DNA from: Micromonospora narathiwatensis
GTDB lineage: Bacteria > Actinomycetota > Actinomycetes > Mycobacteriales > Micromonosporaceae
Direction: 5' to 3'
Length of the DNA: 64,000 nucleotides
NCBI RefSeq assembly: GCF_900089605.1
Contig: NZ_LT594324.1
Span: 4,774,001 to 4,838,000, forward strand
Part shown: positions 39,078 through 48,190 of the stretch, piece by piece
How positions within the stretch are numbered: position 1 is the stretch's first letter
Layout: every line of letters starts with the position of its first letter
The notes under the pieces: model-generated
Database searches by the model: none
Told to the model about the DNA's origin: nothing
What the model saw: the letters and a program-made list of their open reading frames with translations, nothing else
Translations under genes and position numbers: made by a program

Positions 39078-40061
39078 TCAGTAACGCTGGCGGAGCAACT
39101 GGGCGGCCTCGACCGCCCAGTAGGTGAGGATGATCTGTGCGCCGGCCCGACGGATCGAGGTGAGCGTCTCCAGCATCACCCGCTCCCGGTCGATCCAGCC
39201 GTTCGCGGCGGCCGCCTCGACCATCGCGTACTCGCCGGAGACCTGGTAGGCGGCGACCGGGACGTCCACCGCGGCCCGGACCGCCGACACCACGTCGAGG
39301 TACGGCAGGGCCGGCTTCACCATCACCAGGTCGGCGCCCTCGGCGACGTCCAGCTCGACCTCCCGCAGCGACTCCCGCAGGTTCGCCGGGTCCTGCTGGT
39401 AGGTGCGCCGGTCGCCCTCCAGCGCCGACTCAATGACGTCCCGGAACGGGCCGTAGAAGGCGGAGGCGTACTTGACCGCGTACGCGAGCACCGCCACCTC
39501 CTGGTGACCGGCGGCATCCAGGGCCCGGCGGACCACGCCGACCTGGCCGTCCATCATCCCGGACGGGCCGACCACATGGACCCCGGCGTCGGCCTGGGCG
39601 ACCGCCATCCGGGCGTACGCCTCCAGCGTGGCGTCGTTGTCCACCGCGCCGTCCGGGGTGAGCAGGCCACAGTGCCCGTGCGAGGTGAACTCGTCCAGGC
39701 AGAGGTCGCTCATCACCACGGTGGCGTCGCCCACCTCGGCGACAACGTCCCGGATCGCCACGTTGAGGATGCCGTCCGGGTCGAGGCCCCCCGACCCGGA
39801 CTCGTCCCGCGTCGCCGGCACCCCGAAGAGCATGATGCCGCCCACCCCGGCCTGGACCGCCTCGACGGCGGCCTTGCGCAACGAGTCCCGGGAGTGCTGG
39901 AGCACTCCTGGCAGCGAGGCGACCGCCCGTGGCTCGGTCAGCCCCTCCTTGACGAACATCGGCACGACCAGCTCGGCCGGGTCGAGGCGGGTCTCGGAGA
40001 CCAGCCGCCGCACGGCCGCGTTTCGGCGCAGCCGGCGGGGCCGGATCTCGGGGTACGACAT
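39078..40061 (-). CDS. hemB: delta-aminolevulinic acid dehydratase (porphobilinogen synthase)
   Basis: Cytoplasmic enzyme that condenses two 5-aminolevulinate molecules into porphobilinogen. 327 residues with both Schiff-base lysines: K197 in [16 protein letters not shown] and K249 in [11 protein letters not shown]. The metal loop reads [14 protein letters not shown]121 and C131 are kept, but the middle Cys is D123, so the site is not the standard three-Cys zinc site and may use Mg or a mixed set. ATG at 40061 follows GGGAGA, 16 bp after the hemD stop. Last gene of the rex-hemACDB operon. Confidence 0.95.
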   Translation of the reverse strand: MSYPEIRPRRLRRNAAVRRLVSETRLDPAELVVPMFVKEGLTEPRAVASLPGVLQHSRDSLRKAAVEAVQAGVGGIMLFGVPATRDESGSGGLDPDGILNVAIRDVVAEVGDATVVMSDLCLDEFTSHGHCGLLTPDGAVDNDATLEAYARMAVAQADAGVHVVGPSGMMDGQVGVVRRALDAAGHQEVAVLAYAVKYASAFYGPFRDVIESALEGDRRTYQQDPANLRESLREVELDVAEGADLVMVKPALPYLDVVSAVRAAVDVPVAAYQVSGEYAMVEAAAANGWIDRERVMLETLTSIRRAGAQIILTYWAVEAAQLLRQRY

Positions 40062-40077
40062 GGGAATCTCCCTACGA

Positions 40078-41658
40078 CTACCGGAACCTCAGCGCGGTGG
40101 GCCCCTGCACCTTCGAGCCACGGCGCTGCTTGGCCGGCATGGCGGCCAGCTTCTCGCGCAGCTCGACGGCGTAGGCGGCGAGCGCCTCCACCAGGTCGGG
40201 CACCGAGGCGTGCTGAGGCTGCACGTCGACCCGCAGGCCGAACTCCGTCGCGGTCTCCGCCGTCTTGGGCCCGATGACGGCGACAACGGTACGCGCGTGC
40301 GGCTTCCCGGCGATACCGACCAGGTTCCGGACCGTGGAGGACGAGGTGAAGAGCACCGCGTCGAACCCGCCCGACTTGATCGCGTCACGGATCTCGGCCG
40401 GCGGCGGGGCGGCCCGCACGGTCCGGTACGCGGTCACGTCGTCGACCTCCCAGCCCCGCTCGGTCAGCCCGGCGGCCAGGGTCTCGGTGGCGATGTCGGC
40501 GCGCGGCAGCAGCACCCGGCCGACCGGGTCGAGGATCTCGTCGTGCGGCGAGAACTCGGCCAGCAGGCCCTCCGAGGTCTGCTCGCCCGAGGGCACCAGC
40601 TCCGGCTGGATGCCGAACGCCCGGACCGCGTCCGCGGTGGCCTCGCCGATACAGGCGATCTTGACGCCGCCGAAGTGGCGGGCGTCGAGGCCGTGCTCGC
40701 CGAACTTCTCCCAGACGGCCCGTACCGCGTTGACCGAGGTGAAGATCACCCAGGCGTACCGGCCGTCGACCAGGCCCTTGATCGCCCGCTCCATCTGGGC
40801 CGGGGTACGCGGCGGCTCGACCGCGATGGTCGGCACCTCGCACGGGATCGCCCCGTACGCCCGCAGCCGGGCGCTCATCGCGCCGGCCTGCTCCTTGGTC
40901 CGGGGTACGAGCACTTTCCAGCCGTACAGCGGCCGGTTCTCCCACCAGCTCAGCTTGTCGCGTTCGGAGACGCCCGCACCGACGGTGAGCACGACCCGGC
41001 CGGTGAAGCCGAGCGCCGCCGCGACGAAGGAGTCCACGGTCGACGTGGTGGTGTACTGCGTCTCGCCGGTGCCGTCGCCGGTCACCCCGACACCCGTGGT
41101 GCCGTCCACCCCGGCGGCCAGCAGGCCGTCCCGGATCGCGGCCAGGTCGCCGGCGTCCACGGCCAGCGCCAGCGAGCCCCGGCCGACGGCCGCGGCGAGC
41201 GCCTCGAAGTCCAGCGCGGTGACGTCCTCGACGTCGGCGGCGGTCCGCACCCCCGGCAGCGGCACGCCCGCGTAGGTGGCCACCCCCTCGGCCTGGCCGA
41301 CGCCCGGGACCACCTCGAAGTGCGCGGCGGTACGCGCCACCGCCTGCACCTCCTTGACCACCGAGTCGTGGCCGAACGGGTCACCGGCGACCAGGTGCAC
41401 CGCGTTCAGCCCGGAGCGGGCCGCGGAGATCAGCACCTTCGCCACGTCCCCCGGTACGCCCTCGGCCGGGCTGAACTGGGTGTCGGGCTTGGCCTGTGCA
41501 CGGACGTGGTCGAGCAGCGACTCGGGGATTCCCCGGTCGTACACCACCTGGTCGGCGTCGACCAGGGCGTCGTGCGCCCGGCGGGTCAGCAGGCCCGGGT
41601 CGCCGGGACCGGCCCCGACGAACGCGATACGGCCTACGGGCTTACGGGTGCGGGTCAT
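40078..41658 (-). CDS. hemD: bifunctional uroporphyrinogen-III methyltransferase / synthase
   Basis: A 526-residue fusion. Residues 1-250 are a tetrapyrrole (SUMT-like) methylase: [32 protein letters not shown] and [19 protein letters not shown]; residues 265-500 are the uroporphyrinogen-III synthase fold with [63 protein letters not shown] and [12 protein letters not shown]. The SUMT half departs from the RLKGGDPF signature, so its methylation role is less certain. Its start overlaps the hemC stop (ATGA). The fusion is the usual actinobacterial arrangement; the enzyme closes the tetrapyrrole ring for heme, siroheme and B12. Confidence 0.93.
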   Translation of the reverse strand: MTRTRKPVGRIAFVGAGPGDPGLLTRRAHDALVDADQVVYDRGIPESLLDHVRAQAKPDTQFSPAEGVPGDVAKVLISAARSGLNAVHLVAGDPFGHDSVVKEVQAVARTAAHFEVVPGVGQAEGVATYAGVPLPGVRTAADVEDVTALDFEALAAAVGRGSLALAVDAGDLAAIRDGLLAAGVDGTTGVGVTGDGTGETQYTTTSTVDSFVAAALGFTGRVVLTVGAGVSERDKLSWWENRPLYGWKVLVPRTKEQAGAMSARLRAYGAIPCEVPTIAVEPPRTPAQMERAIKGLVDGRYAWVIFTSVNAVRAVWEKFGEHGLDARHFGGVKIACIGEATADAVRAFGIQPELVPSGEQTSEGLLAEFSPHDEILDPVGRVLLPRADIATETLAAGLTERGWEVDDVTAYRTVRAAPPPAEIRDAIKSGGFDAVLFTSSSTVRNLVGIAGKPHARTVVAVIGPKTAETATEFGLRVDVQPQHASVPDLVEALAAYAVELREKLAAMPAKQRRGSKVQGPTALRFR

Positions 41659-42623
41659 TCTGTGCTCCCAAATTGCTGGGTCCCCGGGCCGGCGTGTCCT
41701 TCTTGGCCGAGGATCGAGTCGGCGCCGAGTTCGAGGAGTTCGGCGGCGAGTGCCTTACCGATCTCCGCCGCGTCGGCGGGCGTTCCGGTGCGGGACAGTC
41801 GGAGGTCGCGGGTACCGTCCGGGCTGATCACCGCCCCGCGCAGGTAGATCTCCTCACCGGTCTCACCCTCTGCGAGTTCGCCGTAGGCGGCGACGGGTGC
41901 GCTGCACCCGGCCTCCAGGGTGGCCAGCAGTGCCCGTTCCGCGATCACCGCGGCGCGGGACGGCGCGTGGTCGAGCACCGCGAGCAGCTCGACCAGGTCC
42001 TGATCGTCGATCCGGCACTCCACCGCCAGCGCACCCTGGGCGGGCGCGGGCAGCATCAGCATCGGATCGAGCGTCTCGGTGATCACGTCGGTCCGGCCGA
42101 GCCGGGCGAGCCCGGCCCGGGCCAGGACGACGGCGTCGAGGTCGGCGTCCGGGCCGAGTACCCGACCGAGCCGGGTGTCCACGTTGCCCCGGATCGGGCT
42201 GACCTCCAGCTGCATCCCGAGCGCGTGCAGCTGGGCGATGCGGCGCAGCGCGCCGGTGCCGACCCGGGCGCCGGGCGGCAGCTCGGCGAGCGTACGGCCG
42301 TCCCGGGCGACCAGCGCGTCACGCGGGTCCTGCCGGGGCGGCACCGCCGCGATGTGCAGGCCGGGGGCCTCCGCCGTGGGCAGGTCCTTGTACGAGTGCA
42401 CGGCGAAGTCGATCGTGCCGGCGGTCAGCGCGTCCCGCAGCGCGGAGACGAAGACGCCGACGCCGAGCCGGTGCACCGGGGCCGAGGAGCGGTCCCCGGC
42501 GGTCACCACCTCGACCAGCTCGACCTCGCGACCGGTGGCCGCGGTGAGGGCCTCGGCCACGTGGCCCGACTGGGCCATCGCCAGGGCGCTGCCCCGGGTG
42601 CCGAGGCGCAGGGGGGCGGTCAT
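41655..42623 (-). CDS. hemC: porphobilinogen deaminase (hydroxymethylbilane synthase)
   Basis: A 322-residue enzyme polymerising four porphobilinogens. LRLGTRGSALAMAQ starts the fold, HSYKDLPT carries the catalytic Asp (D80), RGNVDTRL is the Arg cluster and LEAGCSAPVAAYG contains Cys240, which carries the dipyrromethane cofactor. The length and motifs match family norms. It overlaps hemA upstream and hemD downstream by ATGA, so the three are translationally coupled. Confidence 0.97.
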   Translation of the reverse strand: MTAPLRLGTRGSALAMAQSGHVAEALTAATGREVELVEVVTAGDRSSAPVHRLGVGVFVSALRDALTAGTIDFAVHSYKDLPTAEAPGLHIAAVPPRQDPRDALVARDGRTLAELPPGARVGTGALRRIAQLHALGMQLEVSPIRGNVDTRLGRVLGPDADLDAVVLARAGLARLGRTDVITETLDPMLMLPAPAQGALAVECRIDDQDLVELLAVLDHAPSRAAVIAERALLATLEAGCSAPVAAYGELAEGETGEEIYLRGAVISPDGTRDLRLSRTGTPADAAEIGKALAAELLELGADSILGQEGHAGPGTQQFGSTE

Positions 42624-43981
42624 CGCACACCTCCGGTGGGCGGGGTGGTGTCAGCCGGCATGATGATCTCTGCTTCCACCACGTCGGGCACGGTGCCGAC
42701 CGGGGTGGTCTGCGGCACCTCCAGGTCGAACAGCTCGCGCAGCAGGGCCGCGTACTGGTCGCCGCCGGGTTCGGCGGCGAGCTGGCGGACCCGTACGGTC
42801 GGCTGGTGCAGCAGCCGCTGCACCACCCGGTGCACGGTGCGGGCCACCTCGGCGCGCTGGTCGTCGGTGAAGTCGGGGCGGCGCTGGGCGAGCCGGCGCA
42901 GTTCGGCGGTGACCACGTCGTCGGCCCGCCCGCGCAGGGCGGCCACGGTGGGCGCCACGTCGGCGCCGCGCAGCCAGCTGAGGAACGCCTCCACCTCGCC
43001 GGCGACGATCCGGGTCACCTCGGCGGCGTCGGCGGCGGCGGAGCCGTCGGCGAGGGTCGCGGCCATCCGGTCGATGTCGATCACCTCGACGCCGGGCAGC
43101 TCGGCGACCCCTTCTTCGACGTCGCGCGGGACGGCCAGGTCGAGCAGGACCAGCGGGCCCCGGTCGGCGTCCCGCCGGGCCAGCGCCCGGGTCACCACGT
43201 CGTGGGTGAGGACCGGTTCCGTGGCGGCGGTGGCGGCCACTACGATGTCCACTGTGGAGAGCGCGTCGACCAGTTCGGCCATCGGCACGGCGTTCGCGCC
43301 GTACGATTCGGCCAACCGGAGGGCCCGGTCCGCACCACGGTTGGTGACGGTGAGCGGCCCGGCGCCCAGCCGGGAGAGGGTGGCCACGCCGAGCGAGCCC
43401 ATCGCGCCGGCGCCCACCACCATGGCGGGCCGGCCGGCCAGGTCGCCGTCGAGCAGGTCGGCGGCCAGGTCGAGGGCGGCGGTGACCACGCTCTGACCGG
43501 CCCGGTCGATGTTGGTCTCGGCGTGCGCGCGCTTGCCCACCCGCAGCGCCTGCTGCATCAGCTCGTGCAGCAGGCGGCCGGCGGAGTCGGCGCCGCTGGC
43601 CGAGTGGTAGGCGTAGCGGAGCTGGCCGAGGATCTGCGCCTCGCCGACCACCATCGAGTCCAGCCCGGCGGCGACCCGGAAGGCGTGGTCGACGGCGGCG
43701 GCGTCGTAGTGCACGTAGAGGTGGTTGGCGAGGGCCGCCGGCGGGCAGCCGGCCTGCTCGGCCAGGACCGCGCAGATGTCGCCGAGGCCACCGTGGAAGC
43801 CGGAGACGGCCGCGTAAACCTCCACCCGGTTGCAGGTGGAGACGAGCACGGCCTCGGCGACGTACGGCTGGGCGACCAGCCGGTCCAGGGTGCGGGTGAG
43901 GTCGGCGGGCGGGACGGCCAGCCGCTCCAGCGTGGCGACCGGGGCGGTGCGGTAGGACGCGCCGACGGCGAGCAGTTTCAC
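42620..43981 (-). CDS. hemA: glutamyl-tRNA reductase
   Basis: A 453-residue NADPH-dependent enzyme that starts tetrapyrrole synthesis by the C5 pathway. The catalytic Cys50 is in LVSTCNRVEVYA; GLDSMVVGEAQILGQ is the tRNA/substrate loop, VVGAGAMGSLGVATL the NADPH-binding glycine motif, and the C-terminal helices form the dimerisation domain. It begins 4 nt inside the rex stop, so rex and hemA are coupled. Regulation through Rex links heme synthesis to NADH/NAD+. Confidence 0.97.
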   Translation of the reverse strand: MKLLAVGASYRTAPVATLERLAVPPADLTRTLDRLVAQPYVAEAVLVSTCNRVEVYAAVSGFHGGLGDICAVLAEQAGCPPAALANHLYVHYDAAAVDHAFRVAAGLDSMVVGEAQILGQLRYAYHSASGADSAGRLLHELMQQALRVGKRAHAETNIDRAGQSVVTAALDLAADLLDGDLAGRPAMVVGAGAMGSLGVATLSRLGAGPLTVTNRGADRALRLAESYGANAVPMAELVDALSTVDIVVAATAATEPVLTHDVVTRALARRDADRGPLVLLDLAVPRDVEEGVAELPGVEVIDIDRMAATLADGSAAADAAEVTRIVAGEVEAFLSWLRGADVAPTVAALRGRADDVVTAELRRLAQRRPDFTDDQRAEVARTVHRVVQRLLHQPTVRVRQLAAEPGGDQYAALLRELFDLEVPQTTPVGTVPDVVEAEIIMPADTTPPTGGVR

Positions 43982-44748
43982 GTGCCGATCGCCTCCTGGG
44001 TGTCGGTGGCCGCGAGCCCGCCGGGCAGAGCGGTGAGGGCGGACCCGCCGGTGGCGGGGAGCGCGGTCAGCGACGCCTTGCGGTGCTCGTGGAAGGACAG
44101 GATCTGCAGCTCGATCGCGAGATCGACCTTGCGCACGTCGACCCCCTCCGGAACCGAGAGTACGCAGGGAGCGAAGTTCAGGATGCTCGTCACGCCGACG
44201 GCGACGAGCTGGTCGGCCACCGCCTGGGCGGCCGGCGCCGGGGTGGCGATCACGCCGATCGAGATCGACTCCTCGGCCGCCACCCGGGGCAGCTCGTCGA
44301 TGTGCCGGACGACCAGCCCGTTGATCTGCTCGCCGATCCGGGCGCGATCGGCATCAAAAAGGGCGGCGATCCGGAAGCCGCGGCTGGCGAAGCCGTCGTA
44401 GCCGGCCAGGGCGTGACCGAGGTTACCCACGCCGACCAGGGCGACCGACCGGCACTGGGTGAGCCCGAGCACCGACTCGATCTGGTCGATCAGCAGGGCC
44501 ACGTCGTAGCCGACGCCCCGGGTCCCGTACGAGCCGAGGTGGGAGAGGTCCTTGCGGAGCTTCGCCGAGTTGACTCCGGCCGCGTTGGCCAGCGCCTCGC
44601 TGGAGACCGTCTCGTCGCCGGCGTCGGCGAGGGCGTGCAGGGCACGGAGGTATTCCGGGAGCCGCGCGACGGTCGCCTCGGGCAGGTCCGGGAGCGCCGG
44701 TACGGCACCGGCGCGGCCGGGCGCGCCAGGGTGACGGTGCTGACTCAT
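43978..44748 (-). CDS. rex: redox-sensing transcriptional repressor Rex
   Basis: A 256-residue NADH/NAD+ sensor. Winged-helix N-domain: RLPEYLRALHALADAGDETVSSEALANAAGVNSAKLRKDLSHLGSYGTRGVGYDVALL, split by the helix order; Rossmann C-domain with SVALVGVGNLGHALAGY and ALFDADRARIG; a C-terminal swap helix (VDLAIELQILSFHEH). ATG at 44748 follows GGAGTC. A Rex box 120 bp upstream indicates autoregulation of the whole rex-hemACDB operon, the arrangement known in Streptomyces. The last 25 residues are a low-complexity tail. Confidence 0.96.
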   Translation of the reverse strand: MSQHRHPGAPGRAGAVPALPDLPEATVARLPEYLRALHALADAGDETVSSEALANAAGVNSAKLRKDLSHLGSYGTRGVGYDVALLIDQIESVLGLTQCRSVALVGVGNLGHALAGYDGFASRGFRIAALFDADRARIGEQINGLVVRHIDELPRVAAEESISIGVIATPAPAAQAVADQLVAVGVTSILNFAPCVLSVPEGVDVRKVDLAIELQILSFHEHRKASLTALPATGGSALTALPGGLAATDTQEAIGT

Positions 44749-44867
44749 GAGACTCCGTGCGGTGCGATCCTCGACCAGCGTCGGCGGCCGGTCGTTTCGG
44801 GACTCCCGCTGGCGACCGAGGTTGCCGGCTGTGCTAGCAGGGCGCGTCGGAACTACAGAGTAGGCGC

Positions 44868-44885
44868 TTGTGAAGAGGTGCACAA
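44868..44885. promoter_or_regulatory. Rex operator (ROP)
   Basis: TTGTGAA-GAGG-TGCACAA: one mismatch from the consensus TTGTGAANNNNTTCACAA, 120 bp upstream of rex in the divergent gap. Strongly supports autoregulation of the heme operon by NADH/NAD+. Confidence 0.88.
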
Positions 44886-44889
44886 ATCG

Positions 44890-44943
44890 CGATCTTGCTG
44901 GCCCGCGACGCGCCTTCACCTGCCCCTCCGTCCCACAAGATCG
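44890..44943. repeat. imperfect GATCTTG/CAAGATC hairpin
   Basis: CGATCTTG (44890-44897) and CAAGATCG (44936-44943) are exact 8-bp arms with a 38-nt spacer. It starts 4 bp beyond the Rex box. Same core as the 17-bp repeat at 5407-5490. Confidence 0.55.
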
Positions 44944-45135
44944 ATAAACCGCGCGCCACCCGCGCCGTTCGGCATTATTGCTCAATCCAGACTTCTCTGA
45001 CCAATCGCGCGCCGCCCGGTCGCGTCGTGTCACCGCGGACGGCGCGCCGGTCCGACCCGGGGTAGGGAGAACCCCACCCCGGAGAGGCCAGGCCACGGGA
45101 TGGGCCGGACGCGCCGCGGCCCATAGCCTCGGAGC

Positions 45136-46440
45136 ATGACCGCCACACCGCTGGCCACCGCGCCCGCTCCCACCACACCGGCACCCGGTCTCGGCCGCCA
45201 GCTCCTGCGCGACTCCGGCTACGTGCTGGCCGGCATGCCGCTGGCGGTGGTCAGCTTCGTGGTGGCTGTGACGGGAATCGCTCTCAGCGCCGCGCTACTG
45301 GTCACCACGCTCGGCCTGCCCGTCCTCGCCGGCACCGTGTACGCGGCCCGCCTGCTGGCCGATCTCGAACGGTTCCGGCTGCCCGGGGTGCTCCGCCAGC
45401 CCCGGGTCCGCCCCGCCTACCTGGCGCCCGAGCCCGGGTCGGGCTACTGGCGCCGGATCCTGGTGCCGCTGCGCGACTCGCAGTCCTGGCTCGACCTGCT
45501 GCACGCCTTCCTCAAGCTGCTGGTGACGGTGCCCACGTTCGCGGTGCTGCTGGTCTGGTGGGTGCTGGCCATCGGCGGCACCCTCTACTTCACCTACGAC
45601 TGGGCGATCCCGCGCGGCCCGGGCGACCAGGACCTGAGCCAGCTCCTCGGGATGGGCGACGGCGCCGAGGCACGAATCGTCCTGAACACGGCGATCGGCC
45701 TGTTCTGCCTGCTCAGCCTGCCGCTGCTGGCCCGCGGCTGCGCCCGGCTCCAGGCCGGCCTGGCCCGTTCGCTGCTGACCGGGGTGGCCGAGATGCGCCA
45801 GCGGATCACCACGCTGGAGGAGCAGAAGCGGGCCGCCGCCTCCGCCGAGGCGTCCGCGCTGCGCCGGCTGGAGCGGGACATCCACGACGGCCCGCAGCAG
45901 CGCCTGGTCCGCCTCGCCATGGACCTCAGCCGGGCCCGCCAGCAGCTCGCCGCCGACCCGGAGGCGGCCCGGCGGACCCTGGACGAGGCGGTCACCCAGA
46001 CCCGGGAGACGCTCGACGAACTGCGCGCCCTGTCCCGGGGGATCGCGCCGCCGATCCTGGTCGACCGGGGACTGCCCAGCGCCCTGGCCGCCCTCGCCGC
46101 CCGCGCCCTGGTCCCCACCGAGCTGCTGGTCGACGACGACCTGGGTACGCCCGAGGGACGACTGGACCCGGCGGTGGAGAGCACCGCGTACTTCGTGGTG
46201 GCCGAGGCGTTGACCAACGTCGCCAAACACAGCTCGGCCCGCGCCTGCCGGGTGCTGGTGGCCCGCCGGGTCGGCCGGCTGGACATCACCGTGTGGGACG
46301 ACGGGGTGGGCGGCGCGCACGTCGCCAAGGGGCACGGGCTCAGCGGCATCGCCGACCGGGTACGCGCCGGCGGCGGCTCCCTGGAGGTGACCAGCCCGAC
46401 CGGCGGTCCCACGGCGGTCCACGCCGAACTGCCCCGGTAA
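45136..46440 (+). CDS. NarL-type sensor histidine kinase with membrane sensor domain
   Basis: A 434-residue kinase. Four or five hydrophobic helices in residues about 30-75 and 120-200 form a membrane sensor domain of the PF13796 type. A coiled coil (GVAEMRQRITTLEEQKRAA) leads to HisKA_3: ALRRLERDIHDGPQQRLVRLAMDL (phospho-His250), and a HATPase with EALTNVAKHSSA, WDDGVGG and GHGLSGIADRV. Such kinases often sense envelope or metabolic stress. The response regulator follows after 65 bp. Divergent from rex. Confidence 0.92.
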   Translation: MTATPLATAPAPTTPAPGLGRQLLRDSGYVLAGMPLAVVSFVVAVTGIALSAALLVTTLGLPVLAGTVYAARLLADLERFRLPGVLRQPRVRPAYLAPEPGSGYWRRILVPLRDSQSWLDLLHAFLKLLVTVPTFAVLLVWWVLAIGGTLYFTYDWAIPRGPGDQDLSQLLGMGDGAEARIVLNTAIGLFCLLSLPLLARGCARLQAGLARSLLTGVAEMRQRITTLEEQKRAAASAEASALRRLERDIHDGPQQRLVRLAMDLSRARQQLAADPEAARRTLDEAVTQTRETLDELRALSRGIAPPILVDRGLPSALAALAARALVPTELLVDDDLGTPEGRLDPAVESTAYFVVAEALTNVAKHSSARACRVLVARRVGRLDITVWDDGVGGAHVAKGHGLSGIADRVRAGGGSLEVTSPTGGPTAVHAELPR

Positions 46441-46505
46441 GCCGGCCGGCGCACCGGCTCCGGACGGCCGGCGCACCCGGCCGGGCCGGCCGGAAGGGCC
46501 GGGAC

Positions 46506-47189
46506 GTGATAGACACCGGAGCCATGCGGGTGGTGATCGCGGACGACGCCGTACTGCTCCGGGAGGGGCTGGTCCGGCTGCTGACCGAGTCGGGACACGA
46601 GGTGGTGGCGGCCGTCGGGGACGGGAACGCCCTGGTCGAGGCGGTGGTGACGCACCGGCCGGACGTGTCGGTGGTGGACGTCCGGATGCCACCGTCGCAC
46701 ACCGACGAGGGGTTGCGCGCCGCCGTGGAGGCACGCCGGCGGGTGCCCCGTACGCCGGTCCTGGTGCTCTCCCAGTACGTCGAGGTGTCGTACGCGGACG
46801 ACCTGCTCGCCACCACCGGCGGGGCCGGCGGCGGCGGGATCGGCTACCTGCTGAAGGACCGGGTGGCCGCGATCGACGAGTTCCTGGACGCGCTGGACCG
46901 GGTGGCCGCCGGCGGAACGGTGCTCGACCCGGAGGTGATCGGCCAGCTGCTGGTCCGGCGCCGGCGCGACGACCCGCTGGCCGGGCTGACCCCGCGCGAG
47001 CGGGAGGTACTGGCCCTGATGGCCGAGGGCCGTTCGAACACCGCGATCGCGCGAGCGCTCGTGGTCAGCGACGGCGCGGTCGAGAAGCACGTCCGCAACA
47101 TCTTCACCAAGCTCGACCTCCCCGCCGACGCCACCACCCACCACCGCCGCGTCCTGGCCGTCCTCGCCCACCTCCGCGCCCCGGCCTAG
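46506..47189 (+). CDS. NarL/FixJ-family response regulator
   Basis: Partner of the preceding kinase. Receiver: VIADDAVLLREGLVRLL, phospho-acceptor in VSVVDVRMPPSHTDEGL, LVLSQY, YLLKDRV. The C-terminal LuxR-type HTH has LTPREREVLALMAEGRSNTAIARALVV and the SDGAVEKHVRNIFTKLDL recognition helix. GTG at 46506 is chosen because GGAAGG lies 8 nt upstream; ATG at 46524 has GGAG only 2 nt before it. Protein 227 residues from GTG. A hairpin terminator follows. Confidence 0.9.
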   Translation: MIDTGAMRVVIADDAVLLREGLVRLLTESGHEVVAAVGDGNALVEAVVTHRPDVSVVDVRMPPSHTDEGLRAAVEARRRVPRTPVLVLSQYVEVSYADDLLATTGGAGGGGIGYLLKDRVAAIDEFLDALDRVAAGGTVLDPEVIGQLLVRRRRDDPLAGLTPREREVLALMAEGRSNTAIARALVVSDGAVEKHVRNIFTKLDLPADATTHHRRVLAVLAHLRAPA

Positions 47190-47195
47190 CGAGTC

Positions 47196-47250
47196 GATCA
47201 AGAAGTTTGCGTCTGGCCCACGCGAATCCCCGACACAAGCTTCTTGATCA
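47196..47250. terminator. hairpin with GATCAAG core, likely bidirectional terminator
   Basis: GATCAAGAAGTTTG (47196-47209) pairs with CAAGCTTCTTGATC (47236-47249) at 13 of 14 positions around a 26-nt loop, between two convergent genes. The arm sequence is AT-richer than its surroundings. Part of the same GATC-CAAG/CTTG hairpin series as 5407-5490 and 44890-44943. Confidence 0.72.
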
Positions 47251-47264
47251 GCAAGGGCGACGGG

Positions 47265-47915
47265 TCAGGGGAGGGCGCGGGCCAGGGTGACCGCGTCGGT
47301 GAGGGTGTCGGCGACGGGGTGGCCGCTGGCGCGGAGGCGGGCCGGGTCGGAGAGGCCACCGGTGTAGAGGACGCAGGGGGCGCCGACCGACCCGGCGGCG
47401 TCGGCGTCGTCCAGCGAGTCGCCGATCAGCACCACCTCGTGGCCGCCGAGTCCCAGCTCGGCCAGGTGCTTGGCCAGCCATTCGGCCTTGTGCCCGCCGC
47501 CCACCACGGCCCGCAGCCCGTCCACCCGGGTGAAGTGCGGGGTCAGCCCGTACGTGCGGACCGTCGGGACCAGCTCGTCGTGGAACCACATGGACAGCAG
47601 CGACTGGCTGCCCGGCCAGGCGGCGATCGCGGCGGTCGCGTCGGCCGCGAGGGCGCAGCTGGTCAGCCCGGCCCGGTACGCGTCGTGGAAGATCCGGTCG
47701 AGCCGGCCGAACGCCTCCTCGTCGATCGCCCGGCCGAGCATCTCGGCGTAGTAGGCGGCGATCGGCCGACGGAACCGCACCCGGTGCTCGTCGGCGCTGA
47801 CCACCGGGCCGCCGGCGGTGGCGAAGGCCGCGTTGGTGGCCCGGACCACCAGGTCGAGGTCGTCGAGCAGGGTGCCGTTCCAGTCCCACACCAGGTGGCG
47901 CCGCGCAGTGGTCAT
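47265..47915 (-). CDS. HAD-family phosphatase
   Basis: A 216-residue HAD hydrolase of the phosphoglycolate phosphatase / beta-phosphoglucomutase type. Motif I VWDWNGTLLDD replaces the usual first DxDGT (D-W-N-G-T), a form found in Gph-like actinobacterial proteins. Motif II is SLLSMW, motif III GGGHKAEWL, motif IV VVLIGDSLDDADAAGSVG. ATG at 47915 begins at the fold. It is 20 bp after the glutaredoxin-like gene's stop, so they are probably one transcript with the acyl-CoA ligase gene. Substrate unknown. Confidence 0.88.
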   Translation of the reverse strand: MTTARRHLVWDWNGTLLDDLDLVVRATNAAFATAGGPVVSADEHRVRFRRPIAAYYAEMLGRAIDEEAFGRLDRIFHDAYRAGLTSCALAADATAAIAAWPGSQSLLSMWFHDELVPTVRTYGLTPHFTRVDGLRAVVGGGHKAEWLAKHLAELGLGGHEVVLIGDSLDDADAAGSVGAPCVLYTGGLSDPARLRASGHPVADTLTDAVTLARALP

Positions 47916-47935
47916 CGCTGCACTGTAAGGGCCGT

Positions 47936-48190
47936 TCAGAGCTGCGGGGTGGTCAGGTCCCGCAGCAGCCGCTGCTCCTCCACCCGCCAGTAGCCGTGTT
48001 CCTTGCCGTCGAGCAGGACGACCGGCAGCCGGTCGCCGTACTCGCGTTCCAGCCCGATGTCCTCGGTGACGTCCTTCTCGATCCAGCGGTCGCCGGTGAC
48101 CGCCACCACCCGGTCGAGCGCCGCCTTCGCGTCCTCGCACAGGTGGCAGCCGGGTCGGGTGATCAGGATGAGCCGGGGGTCACTGGACAT
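47936..48190 (-). CDS. glutaredoxin-like (DUF836) redox protein
   Basis: An 84-residue thioredoxin-fold protein. ILITRPGCHLCEDAK carries the CxxC active site; the cis-Pro is in RLPVVLLDGKE. This is the small actinobacterial glutaredoxin-like family whose M. tuberculosis member, Rv0508, sits next to hemA. It overlaps the 3' end of the acyl-CoA ligase gene by 11 bp, so it is coupled to it. It probably reduces or transfers thiols, but no partner is shown. Confidence 0.85.
   Translation of the reverse strand: MSSDPRLILITRPGCHLCEDAKAALDRVVAVTGDRWIEKDVTEDIGLEREYGDRLPVVLLDGKEHGYWRVEEQRLLRDLTTPQL

Larger units (their letters stand above)
44749..45135. other. divergent intergenic region, rex / NarL-type kinase
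   Basis: 387 bp without a gene. It holds the Rex box (44868-44885), an imperfect hairpin (44890-44943), and a GC-rich segment with GGGG/CCCC pairs before the kinase start. No tRNA or riboswitch fold was seen. Confidence 0.7.

Noticed and set aside
44749..45135. Riboswitch or small RNA in the rex/kinase gap
   Set aside because: Only the Rex box and one imperfect hairpin are seen; no conserved aptamer core found by eye.
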